From assembly GCA_018907035.1 (NCBI GenBank), contig JACCIC010000290.1, positions 240,001 through 304,000 on the forward strand: 64,000 nt of DNA. The letters run 5' to 3'. The notes under the pieces were generated by a model. The model saw nothing but the letters and a program-made list of their open reading frames with translations. It was not told the origin of the DNA and searched no databases. Below are positions 23,100 through 33,200 of this stretch, piece by piece; position 1 is the stretch's first letter; each line of letters begins with the position of its first letter. This DNA is from Sycobia sp. Sy_11. Lineage: Eukaryota; Arthropoda; Insecta; Hymenoptera; Epichrysomallidae. The translations under genes were made by a program, and so were the position numbers.

Positions 23100-24252
23100 G
23101 AGTATCAATCTATAGAATTTGTAGTACGCCATCTCTTTCATTATCTGCTGAGTGATCGTTTAACGGAGCACGAGAGAGAGCGTCGACATGCTGTAACTTT
23201 TCTCCCGGTTTATGTCTAATATCAAAATTAAATTCGGATAAGGTACTTATCCAGCGCGCCACTTGTGGCCACTAACTAAAAGCGCACGCAGCCTGTCCAT
23301 AGCCAACATAATGGCCATCAATTCCAGTCGGCTGGAATGTTATAATGATTCAGTTTCACTGTTCTTTCTATTAATCGCATAAACGAGTCGCATAGTACCA
23401 CCGGAATCGGACTGGAAGAGCATAGCGGCTATTGCTTTTGACGACGGGTCCATATGCAATTCTGTTTTCGTCACGTTCGGATTAAAAATTTGCCGTGTTG
23501 GTCCTGATACGAGCTTCGATTTTAACTCTGTAAATGCGCGTTCCGTTTCATCCCTCCATTCAAATGGAACATCCTTCTTTGTTCAATACGTTAACGGTGT
23601 TGCGATTCTCGTGAATTCCGGAATAAACACCTAAAAAAACTGGCTAGTCCCAAGAATCTGCGGACCTCGTGCGCATTTTTTGGTCGCGTAAATTGTTCAA
23701 TAGTCCGAACCTTCTCAGAGCCTGGTTCCATTTATCCTTCACCCACTCTAAATCCTAGAAAGTCTATTTTTCGCATACCGAATTTGCACTTTTTTAAATT
23801 CAGTGTCAGCACGGCTTTACTTAAAAGCTGTAAAACATATTCTACGTTCGCCATTAAATCTAACCATGTTTTTCCTATAACACACGTATCGTCGAACTTT
23901 GTTACCGCAATATTTCGTTTATGAGCGGGTTTTAACGCTATTTTCATGACTTTCGCGAAGTACATAGGCGCATTAACTAATCTGAACATCGTCCGTGTAA
24001 ATTCTCCGTCGTGCTTTCCGTAATAAATGCGGTCTTTTCTTTCGCGGAGTCAGACAGAGGCACTTGTACGTAGCCTTGCGCAAGATCTAAACGCTTAGTA
24101 TTATATAATTTTTCCCAAAAATCGTCGAAAATGAGCATTGGGAAATGCATTTTGATAGTGTCTTGGTTTAAGCGACAGTAATCGACATTTTCGAGATTGA
24201 CTATTGGAAGCAATATATCATTATTACCTACTTTTACATTTATTATATTAAT
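23100..24252 (-). pseudogene. Gypsy reverse transcriptase and RNase H, broken
   Basis: Pieces in order: NLENVDYCRLNQDTIKMHFP and KRLDLAQGYVQVPL (palm), then a frame change near 23980, MFRLVNAPMYFAKVM, FDDTCVIG (the position of the YxDD box, here FDD), and KCKFGMRKIDFLGF. RNase H-like sequence in 23100-23730 is spread over several frames. Damage is extensive. Confidence 0.75.
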
Positions 24253-24317
24253 TGATTCTGGCTCAACGATTTGATTTTTACCCGCGACGGCGGTTTAGCT
24301 AAAAGCTAAATTTTCAT

Positions 24318-24752
24318 TTACGAGATTTGATAGATTCGCTTCGTCAAAGTGTAATTCATTACCGACGCGATAATAACTAATATCTTGACTTCCGTAAACG
24401 ATCTACCTAAAATAATGTCGACATTTTGTGCATCGTCCGGTACGATTCTAAATTGTATGAGCCTCGGCTGTAAATTTTCGAATGACATTAATTCTTCAAC
24501 GTAATCGATGGACTTCACAACATTATTTCCAAAACCTTATAATGACGACTCGATACGATGAATTTCTAAATTATTAGTTAAAAGAAGTGATGCTTTTATT
24601 GTACATATAGATGCCCTCATGTCGATTTGCGCAACTACATTACTATTACGAATTTTAATATTTCTTAAAAATTTTCCGATCGCACAACCCGATTTTAATT
24701 CGTCGTTCGAAACAGTTTTAATTTCTTCAATTGTTAATTTAGAATTTTTCAC
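24318..24752 (-). pseudogene. Gypsy aspartic protease, broken and mutated at the active site
   Basis: The segment AQIDMRASICTIKASLL aligns with the flap-side active site of retrotransposon proteases, where D-T/S-G is expected; here it reads D-M-R. After a stop near 24537 the sequence continues with NVDIILGRSF, the usual second conserved region. Loss of the DTG triad would abolish processing of Gag-Pol. Confidence 0.6.
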
Positions 24753-24781
24753 GGGCGCTTAGCATTTACTTGAGATATGTC

Positions 24782-25789
24782 CTATTTTCCGCATTTAAAA
24801 TATATCGGCGATTTTCGCGGGGCTCTACAATCGTGTGCCATATGATCGGTCGTATCGCAATTAAAACACTTACTAGTTTGCTGATCTGTTGATCGATATG
24901 TCAAGCTCCGGTTCCTTGAAGCTTCTTCTCTCGTTTTTGCAGCTGAACTTGACGGTGAAATGGGTCGCTGCTCGTAAGGTGGAAGCCGGTATGTCATCAC
25001 TTGTGGATTGCGCCGATCGAAGAAAGATATTCGTGGCACCGTACCGTGGTACGTGTTGCGCTGTTGAGTCTGCATCTGTCTGCCGGCGTTGATTCTGTCG
25101 CGTCTTATTTTACCAATTTTTTCATGCTTGACAATGTCCTGATAGATCGACTCCGTATCTTCATAATGTTGAGTTAGAATAAAATGGCCTAGCTCCTTCG
25201 ACCACAATCTTGCTACTATTTCTTACTACATCTTTATCTCTTCTATGTGCAGTAGCAGTGGTTTACACAGGAGTACCTTGTCGTGGCAGTATGTAATGGT
25301 GTCCTCTGTAGGTCCCTGGACTCTTTTTGTCATAGTTTCGACTTTCTCTACTGTGCTTCTGCTCGCGGTAAGCATTCTTCAGAAGTACAGCTTAAATGAT
25401 GTATAATCACGAATATCTCCATTTTTTGCCATAAACCATTTATGCGCTGCGTTGACTAGGTGCGCTTTTGCGGTGCTATAAGCAATTAAATCGGGCCACT
25501 GATGATCTTCCTTTGCATTTTCTAGCTCTCGCAGCCATGTGTTCGCCTCTTCAGGTGTCTTTGTACCCTTGAAATCCTTTATAGTATTTTGAATATCAGG
25601 TACAATAGTGTATGTTGGTGCGGAGCCTCGAACTTGACACTCGATCAGTCGTGACATCATCTCCAAAAGTTGGCTCGATTGACTCTCTGCCGTAGTAGGC
25701 GTCGAATTGCCTGAGCTTTTAGTTCCTGTTTCTCGTGCTTGTCGCAAGTCCTTCATGATCGCAGCGTTTGTCTGCTCCATTCGCTGCAA
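24782..25789 (-). pseudogene. Gypsy gag (capsid/nucleocapsid), broken
   Basis: A frame from 25789 (MQRMEQTNAAIMKD) gives a capsid-like segment with TIKDFKGTKTPEEANTWLRE and a stop after SFKLYF near 25379. The same frame resumes and reaches a nucleocapsid knuckle CFNCDTTDHMAHDC (CX2CX4HX4C). A second knuckle at the end has lost its first Cys (YFKCGK). Gag would form the intracellular particle and bind the RNA. Confidence 0.75.
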
Positions 25790-25870
25790 CGCTTACTGCA
25801 ACGCGGTGATCTGCTTTTTCTTCATTTTTGCTGCCCAGTCTCCTCTCTTTTCTTTTTTTTTTTTTTGTTT

Positions 25871-26201
25871 TGTAAACTATTCAGATAAGAATTTATTAAA
25901 ATAGAATAAAATATCGAAATACTTGCGCACACGCACCTTCCAATCAGTATTGCACGCACACGTGTCTCTCTCAATCTATCCACTCTCAAATCTATCACTC
26001 AGCACATCAACTCACTTCTCCCCACTCCTTGCTATATCTTTGTACATTCGTTTTATTGTCCGGCGTATGCATATCTTGACCTTCGTAGGGGCTTTTCCGA
26101 GATCGACCCAAACTCATTATCCTACCACGCCAAAATCTAACGGTGGATTGAAACTTGTCACTACATGCTTTTCTTAATAGTATTATAATTACACTCTAAC
26201 A
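25871..26201 (-). repeat. Gypsy 5' LTR
   Basis: On the plus strand it begins TGTAAACTATTCAG and ends CTCTAACA, giving TGT...ACA termini in either direction. It contains TCTCTCTCAATC and CCGGCGTATGCAT, shared with the 3' copy. Confidence 0.88.
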
Positions 26202-26708
26202 AAACTATATTTCTGCAGAAAACTTTAAAAGTTCCGTTTCGTGATCCTCTGAACAATTCTACGTTTATACAAAATACAAATACATTCGATGACATTATTC
26301 TTGAGAAATGTTGATTGTAGAAAATAAAGGAATGGTATAAGAAAATGTATTCTGATAAGATATACAACTATTGTCTAAAACATTTTTGTTCCGTCTCGTG
26401 ATCCTCTTTTTATCATTATAAATATATAAATTTAAATGCCTTAAGTGGTTTAGTTGATATGTTTTTATTTAATGTTTTTTTAATTAAAAAAAAACTAATT
26501 GTGCAATAAGAAATTCACTAAGTGAAATAAATAAACCAATTGTTTAATTAAAAAAGCATATATGTAAATGAACAAAATTTTAAATTAAAGAAAATACCCA
26601 TAGAACCAAAATATAACAGAGCCGATTAATGTATTTATTAATTGAAAATTATAAAAATAAATAATATTTTTTCGTCTGATATTAGAGTTTTAAGTTAAAG
26701 AACACTGC

Positions 26709-26757
<49 letters not shown>

Positions 26758-29310
26758 TAATATGTATCAGTTTAAAAGTTATACTATGAATATTCATATC
26801 TATTATCAGAAAAGTTATTAAAACTGACGAGAATGCCGTACAGCATTGCCATATACCGGTACCTACCTATACTGGTAACGTATTCTTGAATTTTCACAGC
26901 TAAATTTTACTCGCAACTGCTCGCGACAGAGAAAGGCAATGAAATTCGATCCTGTAATAAGAAACCACAATAAGGAACGCTCTTTCGTCTAAAACATCGA
27001 GCGCTAAATAGATGTAGTATGCAAATATAATCGTCTGAAAATGTAACATATTATAACTTTTTTATAAAACCTATAATAAAATATATAATGTAAATGAATA
27101 TATACATATATTTATTCATAATAGTTTTTTCAATTTCAATCCAAATTTGATAATTTTAAATAAATACGTTTCTTCAAATTGAAAGAACGAAACATTTATT
27201 TAATATAAACAACTTTTTTCATTATGAAAAATATATATTTAAATGTATTAACTGATTTAGTTGAAACGATATTTTTTAATTTGAAAGAATATTACTAATT
27301 GTTTAAAAAGAATTTATTGAAATTGCCTAAATCAATTTCATTTTCTTAAAAGCATTAAATTTCTTTTCATAAGCATATCGTTATTTTCATATCTGGTTAG
27401 TTAAAAATAAAAATGTTTCCAAAATTTTTTCGCCAGGTGTATCCAGGGTTTTCATCGCAATTCGCATATTAACGCATAACTCTACCGGTTACTACCTTTA
27501 TAAAGAGATTCTTAACCTTTATAATTATATGCGCTGCCTAGAATACTAATATAATATTGTGTGTATATTTATATATATTATATAATACATAAAAAAATGT
27601 AAATATAATTATTCTTTATTGCAATATAATATATATCATACGTTTACATAGTTGTAGATTACGAAAATGGCGGTCTAATATGTTAAGATACTACAGGTCA
27701 ATTTTATATTTTGTTTCTATTATACAAAATTAATAATTTAATTGTACTTTTGTCGACTGCTTATATACAAATTAATAAATATTTTTTCATTGGTACTACA
27801 GTCCAATCAAGTCAATCGAAAACAATACGTAACAATATCAATACATATCTACATTAACATTAATACATCAATACACAAAAATAATAAAAATAAAAAACAA
27901 AAATAAAATTTTTTATAATAAAAATAAAATTATTTTTATTTTGATTATTTTTGTGTATTGATGTCTAATATTAATGTACAATAATTATAAAAAAATAAAA
28001 AAATATAATAAAAATAAAAATATTTTATTATAAAAATAAAATTATTTTTATGTTTATTATTTTTGTGTATTGATGTATTAATTAATATTAATACATCAAT
28101 ACACAAAAATAATAAAAATAAAAATAAAATATTTTATTATAAAAATAATTTTTTTTTTATTTTTATTATTTTTGTGTATTGATGTATTAATGTTAATGTA
28201 GATATGTATTGATATTGTTACGTATTGTTTTCAATTGATTTGATTGGACTATAATACCAATGAAAAAATATTTATTAATTTATACAAAATTAAAAATTTT
28301 TTTTATAAATATATTTTTTTTTTATATTTCTTTAAAGCAAATAAATATTTTTCAAATTACGAACCGAATATCTTAAAACAAAATTTTATTTTTCATACAT
28401 CAAAAAATATTTACTGTATTTAAATAAACATTTCAGTATTTTAAATATATAAATTACTTAGTTTCAGCAAATGGTCTACTAATGGTATATGTATAAACTA
28501 CTTGTTTAATTTAAAAAGTATGTATTTAAATGGACTAAATTTTAAATTAAAGAAAATCTGCTGTGAAACTAAATGTAACACAATCGATCAATTTCTTTAT
28601 TAGTTCAAAATTATAAAAAGAAATTAGATGTCTGCATCAGTTATTTTAACATAATGCTTATTATGTTTAAGAATATGTCCTAAAAATCCTGCACTTTTCA
28701 CTAATGAACACCTTAACAGAAATAGAATTAATTGAACGCGTTGTTTGTCTGAAATGTATAAATGTAAAAAATGTATATTCGAAGGTCTAATTGCTATAAT
28801 TACATATTTAAATATTTTGAACGTCTGACTTTGATTTGTTTTCTTTCATACTTAAAATATTTAATGTATTATATTTAATTCGTAATTTTTTTTCTCTTTA
28901 ACAAAAACAATTATATTGCAAAAAAATCGCTTTGACAAAATTAACTTAACATTGAGATAATAATAATGACCATTATCAGCGTTTTATTTGTATTTACGAG
29001 TTTCATAGATCTAGACATATCTGCTAATTATAGACTAAATTTTTTTCAAAACGTTTTTCAAAAATTATTTGATTCCTTTTCATATTTTTGGAACTTTCTA
29101 TAAGTATAATCATATTTGACATATACCAATCTTATATATAGGAGACAGTGAGAGAGAAAGAAGAAAACTGGAGAAAACTTTAAGAGTATTAACAGGAAGT
29201 GGATTACCCGATACGAAAGGGGCCTGTATATAGCATGTGGGCACGTTCACTCGATACCTCACCTTCCCTCCTTCTCACTCTTTCTGACCTATCCCTCCGC
29301 AGGGATCGGC
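26202..29310 (-). mobile_element. Helitron-like repeat X, copy 2, main part
   Basis: Inverted relative to 6716-8590, with landmarks in reverse order: GTTCCGTTTCGTGATCCTCTGAA (copy 1 has the diverged complement), CGCAATTCGCATATTAACGC, TTACGAAAATGGCGGTCTAAT, GAACACCTTAACAGAAATAG, GTATATGTAAA and finally CTTTCTGACCTATCCCTCCGC. It is broken by a foldback insertion (27733-28280) and by the gypsy element on its left. A TA array at 26714-26754 and a block B end (26680-26714) lie within it. Confidence 0.65.
27733..28280. mobile_element. Foldback element with 12-bp target duplication, related to the Penelope-like ends
   Basis: Flanked by exact copies of TATACAAAATTA (27721-27732 and 28281-28292). Inverted repeats start AATTAATAAATATTTTTTCA (27770) and end with the complement at 28263-28280; the left end carries an extra 37 bases containing GTCGACTG. 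The inside consists of smaller nested inverted repeats around TACATCAATACACAAAAAT. The same left extension and repeat start occur at 60055, so this looks like a coding-free relative of the element there. Confidence 0.75.
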
Positions 29311-29501
29311 ACATTGTACGGGGCTTAGTTTAGCAGTATACATAAATTTTTTTTTGAATTTGCAAAAAAATAGCCTATTATCTAATCCTGACCGTGTAGA
29401 ATACGTAGTTAAAATTTGAAGGCGATCGGTGCAGTAGTTTCGGTGTTTATAAAGGACATACATACATATATATTCTCTTATATATATATATATATATATA
29501 T
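29311..29501. other. Repeat tail and TA arrays
   Basis: The string GGCGATCGGTGCAGTAGTTTC followed by ACATACATACATA resembles 3' tails of insect transposable elements, but I could not match it elsewhere in the window. TA arrays fill 29476-29501. Confidence 0.35.
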
Positions 29502-29949
29502 TGTAACCGTCCCGATTGACGGTCCCTGCTGAATAATACAGTCGCGCTGCCAAAAGGGCGCGCGAGAAGCGCCGCGCAACGCGACGCTCGAACGAGAGAG
29601 AAGCGTAGGCCTTCTTCTCTGTCGAGACACAGTGAAAGACTGACGCTTTTGTCACCCCGTTCGTACGTCGCGTCAAGCTCCGTTGTAACCTTCGAGGATA
29701 GACAGCCCCGCACTGTGAGTTACGTGTGAGAGTGTGTGTGTGTGTGAGACGAGTGCGTATGCGTGCAATGTATTAGTGTAACGCGTATGTGAGAATTTGT
29801 GTGTGTACATAATGAAATAAATAACGTGTGGTGATTCTCTTAGATTGTTTTTCGTGTTTTGCTATTCCCTACCGACTTCCCCATTTCGTTACAGGTAAGT
29901 GAACGACGTAAGTGAACTCAACGTAAGTGAACGGCGAGAAAACGCCGTT

Positions 29950-29952
<3 letters not shown>
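29502..29952 (+). repeat. Solo LTR inside a TA array
   Basis: Starts TGTAACCGTCC and ends GCCGTTACA, giving terminal TGTAAC/GTTACA inverted ends. It is 451 bp, GC-rich against AT-rich flanks and has AATAAATAA (about 29815) where a poly(A) signal would be. TA repeats touch both ends, so the target duplication cannot be separated from the array. No internal region is attached. The orientation follows the poly(A)-like signal. Confidence 0.65.
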
Positions 29953-29993
<41 letters not shown>

Positions 29994-30094
29994 TACTGAT
30001 TAAATATTTATGAACCATCCGATATTTATAAGATTTATATATATGTTCTTTTATATATATAAAAATTTGTATGCTAATGTATATATATGATGTG

Positions 30095-31011
30095 TGTTCA
30101 AAAAGTAACGAGAATTTCTAAATTTTGTGGATTTGGAGAGTCCGCCTGTATAAAATTTCTTTTATTATGTTCGTACGTATGGCCCTGAAGTACGATAAAA
30201 TTTTCAGCAATATTCATTGCTTACTTTTTAAGTAGCAGCCGCTAACGTTAGACGTGTTTTTTGAGCTCGGCGATTTTCGTTTGTGAAAAAAATGGAGCAA
30301 AGAATTTGTATTCAATTTTGCGTAAAAAATGAAATAAGTGTAGTGAAGTTTGTAAAATGTTAACAAAGGCATATGGTGATTCTGCTATGAGTAAAGCATG
30401 GATTTACGAGTGATATAAGTTTTCCAAGATGTCCGTGAAAACGATGAAGATGACGAACGACCCGGACGCCCAAGCACATCAACAACCGATGGAAATATGA
30501 AAAAAGTGAAAGAAATGGCTATGAACGATCGTCGAATCACAATCAGAGAAAACGCTGATGATGTTCACATATCAGTTTGCTCATGCCATGGAATTTTTTT
30601 GGATGTTTGGATCTGAAACGTGTGGCAGTAATATTTGTTCCAAAATTGTTGAATTTCGAACAAAAATACCGGCGAATGGAAGTTGCTCTGGAGTCGCTAA
30701 ATGAAGTTAATAACTATGCAGAATTACTAAAACGTGTTATAACAGCTGACGAAACATGGGTTTATAGATATGATGTCAAAACTAAGGCTCACTCGTCCCA
30801 GTTGAGGCATTCTGGATCGCCAATACCGAAAAAAGTTCGACAAACGAAAATCGCCGAGCTCAAACAAGACACTTAAAATAGTAAACAATGAATATTGCTG
30901 AAAATTTTATCGTACTTCAGAGGCACACGTACGAACATAATAAAAAATTTTTTAATACAGGCGGATTCTCCAAACCCGCGAAACTAAAAAATTCTCGTTA
31001 CTTTTTGAACA
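30095..31011 (+). mobile_element. Mariner-like foldback derivative
   Basis: Ends are TGTTCAAAAAGTAACGAGAA and its complement. The inverted repeats are far longer than normal mariner ends: about 30095-30285 pairs with about 30842-31011 and includes the region just upstream of the transposase start (GAGCTCGGCGATTTTCGTTT). The 3' half of the transposase is missing and its place is taken by an inverted copy of the 5' end. Confidence 0.8.
30291..30876 (+). pseudogene. Truncated mariner transposase
   Basis: Starts MEQRICIQFC with the helix-turn-helix region, an early frame change and a TGA after WIYE, then ERPGRPS and RRITIREN. A later open stretch reaches VITADETWVYRYD, holding the first catalytic Asp of the DD34D triad. 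The sequence then passes KKVRQTK straight into the inverted 5' end, so the second and third Asp are absent. Confidence 0.75.
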
Positions 31012-31029
31012 TATCTCGTATATATATAT

Positions 31030-32071
31030 TATAACGGGTTTTCTCGGTGGTCATCCGTCGACCGGCGCGGATTATATTATTATTATTATAACACCTTACG
31101 TTTTTGCGGAGCTGGCGTTTTCCTGAAAAGAGGGAAGATTATAGGTGCTGTAATAATGATGCGTCAGTTACCTAGAGGCTAATAAATAAAGGTTTATTGT
31201 ATAAATTTCTGGAGAAAGCTATAATACAATCGGTGAAATGAACGTTGGGCGCCAGCTGAGGTACGGCTCTCAGCGCGAGTTGTAATCAGCTTGCTTTACA
31301 AGTTCATGTCGGTTATGCAGCGCTGACGAACACGCGGTCCGAACTAGCAAGGTGACCACGGCAGGCTCTCTAGGGCGGCGAATTCGACGCGGTGTGGATG
31401 ATGGAGAAGATTACGTCGCGAATCCTCCAAACCAAGACAGCGCGATATTTACTTAAATGATCCCGGGACGGCTCGCTGTAGATCTCGCGAAATATTCACT
31501 CGAGAACAGACGTGAAGAGGAGAACTTACCCCGCGCTCTCCACTCGTCCCTCACTTCTCGGCGGTGACTCGTACGCCGTGGCAAGCGTCTCGGGCTGATT
31601 GTTCGCGGCCTAATTCTCGATTCCTCGCTTTTGCAGGACTGTCTCTCACATGGGACCTTAACGTGTCTTCGTGTAGGAGTAAGAGGTCACCCTCATCGCT
31701 CTTTAGTCTTTGATGGTTTCTTGCGGCCCCGCTTCTTGGCTGCCTGGCTTCGGAATCCTTAAAACGCACGAGAGTTCTCCCGCCGTCGGGCTCTGAAACG
31801 CGAGACCTCTTTTCTTTTCGGGCTCCAAAAGGCAAGAGAGAGAAGTATTATTCTGCAATCCCGACATCGGCCGCGACCTTCCCGAAGTGGTATAGCGGGG
31901 AAGATTCTGTCTTCCCAACCATCTCCGCTCGGTGCGGCTCGCGACTCGCAGGATATGTTGTCGAGTAGACAAGACTAAAGTGTTTTGTCTACTCGTTGAG
32001 ATTTAATGATACCATAAATACTATACAATAGGACATCGGGCTCTGTCTTTATTGTAACGCATTTCCCGTGT

Positions 32072-32075
<4 letters not shown>
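31030..32075 (-). repeat. LTR-like GC-rich island between TA arrays
   Basis: About 1 kb of GC-rich DNA with approximate inverted ends (TATAACGGG at the left, CCCGTGTTA at the right), flanked by TA repeats on both sides. It contains AATAAATAAAGG (about 31180). Open frames of about 90 codons near 31551-31972 show no motif. A solo LTR is the best explanation, but termini are imperfect. Confidence 0.4.
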
Positions 32076-32133
<58 letters not shown>

Positions 32134-32560
32134 TTCCTATACAAATTTTCGGCATCTTAGAAAATGAGAAAACACTAAGGAAAATATTTAATGTTTATAT
32201 TGATTATGGATGCGATCAACTGTTTTCTGTTATTATTATATACTGAACAAATATGGACCGCTGCCAAATGTATGCAATCTCAGCTCACTGTTTTAATTTC
32301 TAAACATACCTAATCATTTGTATATATTGTAAACATAATGTAATTTAAATGTTAAAAATGATAAATATCAATTATTATTTCATTTCCTGATTTAATTTTA
32401 AGGAAATATTATACTTTTAAAACCTTTCAGAAGATTATTACGTTCTCTTATTTTTCTCATAAATATATAAAATAAATATATATTTATGATGTATAAAATG
32501 AATAACAGTAGATTTAAAAAATTAAAAAAAAAACAAGTGATAAATAAACAATTAACACTC
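32076..32560 (+). repeat. TA array and dispersed repeat Y, copy 2
   Basis: TA array 32076-32131, then a direct copy of the Y repeat at 5846-6370 beginning TATTCTTCCTATACAAATTTT. Confidence 0.75.
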
Positions 32561-32892
32561 GCACAGTATGGGGTTAGTATAAATGTCATAAAAAGAATAT
32601 ATATGTAAAAATGCATTACTACTATGAGGTAAGATTTTAAAATAAATGTGGTAATGAAAATTTAGTGAGAACACAAGACAATTATAATATTAATAAATTT
32701 TCAATAAACAAGATAATAAATAATTAAACAGTTGAATAAAGAATTTTTTTTGACAACCATAATTTTGATATTCGATTCTTATTCTTTTTTCAAACTATTG
32801 AAACCCCAGGGGCAGAAATAGATGGTAAGCTATTTACAACAATTTTCTTTTAGTTAAATAAATAAATACACATATAGATAAAGCATTCACAA

Positions 32893-33190
32893 AAGCTTCG
32901 TTTTCGTACGTAAGCCTCTGCCCCCAAGAAGGTAGAGGCTTACGTACCTTAAACTCACCAATTCCTCCCCTATCCACATCCCACTCCTACTTCCCCACCC
33001 CCTACACCGTTCCGTTTAATAATATTTTATCCCAACAGGTAAAGGGAATGATACCTCCGAATAGGAATCCATGCGGGGAGGGGTTTTAGTCGGTAGGCAT
33101 GCGAGCAAAGGCTCCATGAATCCGACACTACCTCTCTTACAGTGGTGTCTTTAGAAGATTTCCCCTCCCCGCGTCACAAAAAAAAAAAAA
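32893..33190 (+). mobile_element. Short poly(A) retroposon with target duplication
   Basis: Flanked by GCATTCACAA (32883-32892 and 33191-33200; up to 13 bases if the preceding A residues are counted) and ending in 13 A residues. The body is GC-richer than its surroundings and contains the paired strings TTTTAGTCGGTAGG and GAATCCGACACTACC, a form seen in 3' ends of some insect non-LTR elements. It is either a SINE or a 5'-truncated LINE tail. No pol III A/B box that I can defend. Confidence 0.75.
32906..32947 (+). other. Perfect 14-bp hairpin at the retroposon 5' end
   Basis: GTACGTAAGCCTCT (32906-32919) pairs with AGAGGCTTACGTAC (32934-32947) across a 14-base loop. It lies 13 bases inside the left target duplication. 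Confidence 0.85.
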
Positions 33191-33200
33191 GCATTCACAA

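Larger units (their letters stand above)
21301..26201 (-). mobile_element. Ty3/gypsy LTR retrotransposon with both LTRs, decayed
   Basis: Two direct repeats of about 330 bp bound a gag-protease-RT-RNase H-integrase order on the minus strand. The 5' LTR (sense) is 25871-26201 and starts TGTTAGAGTG, ending TTTACA. The integrase region reads HVDHLGPL, a form common in the Mdg3/blastopia lineage of insect gypsy elements; the lineage call is tentative. Several stops and frameshifts make it non-functional. A TA array of about 53 bp (21738-21790) lies near the 3' end. Confidence 0.85.

Noticed and set aside
31551..31972. Overlapping frames of 89 and 94 codons as genes
   Set aside because: GC-rich DNA within an LTR-like island gives long chance frames; no motif and no codon signature.
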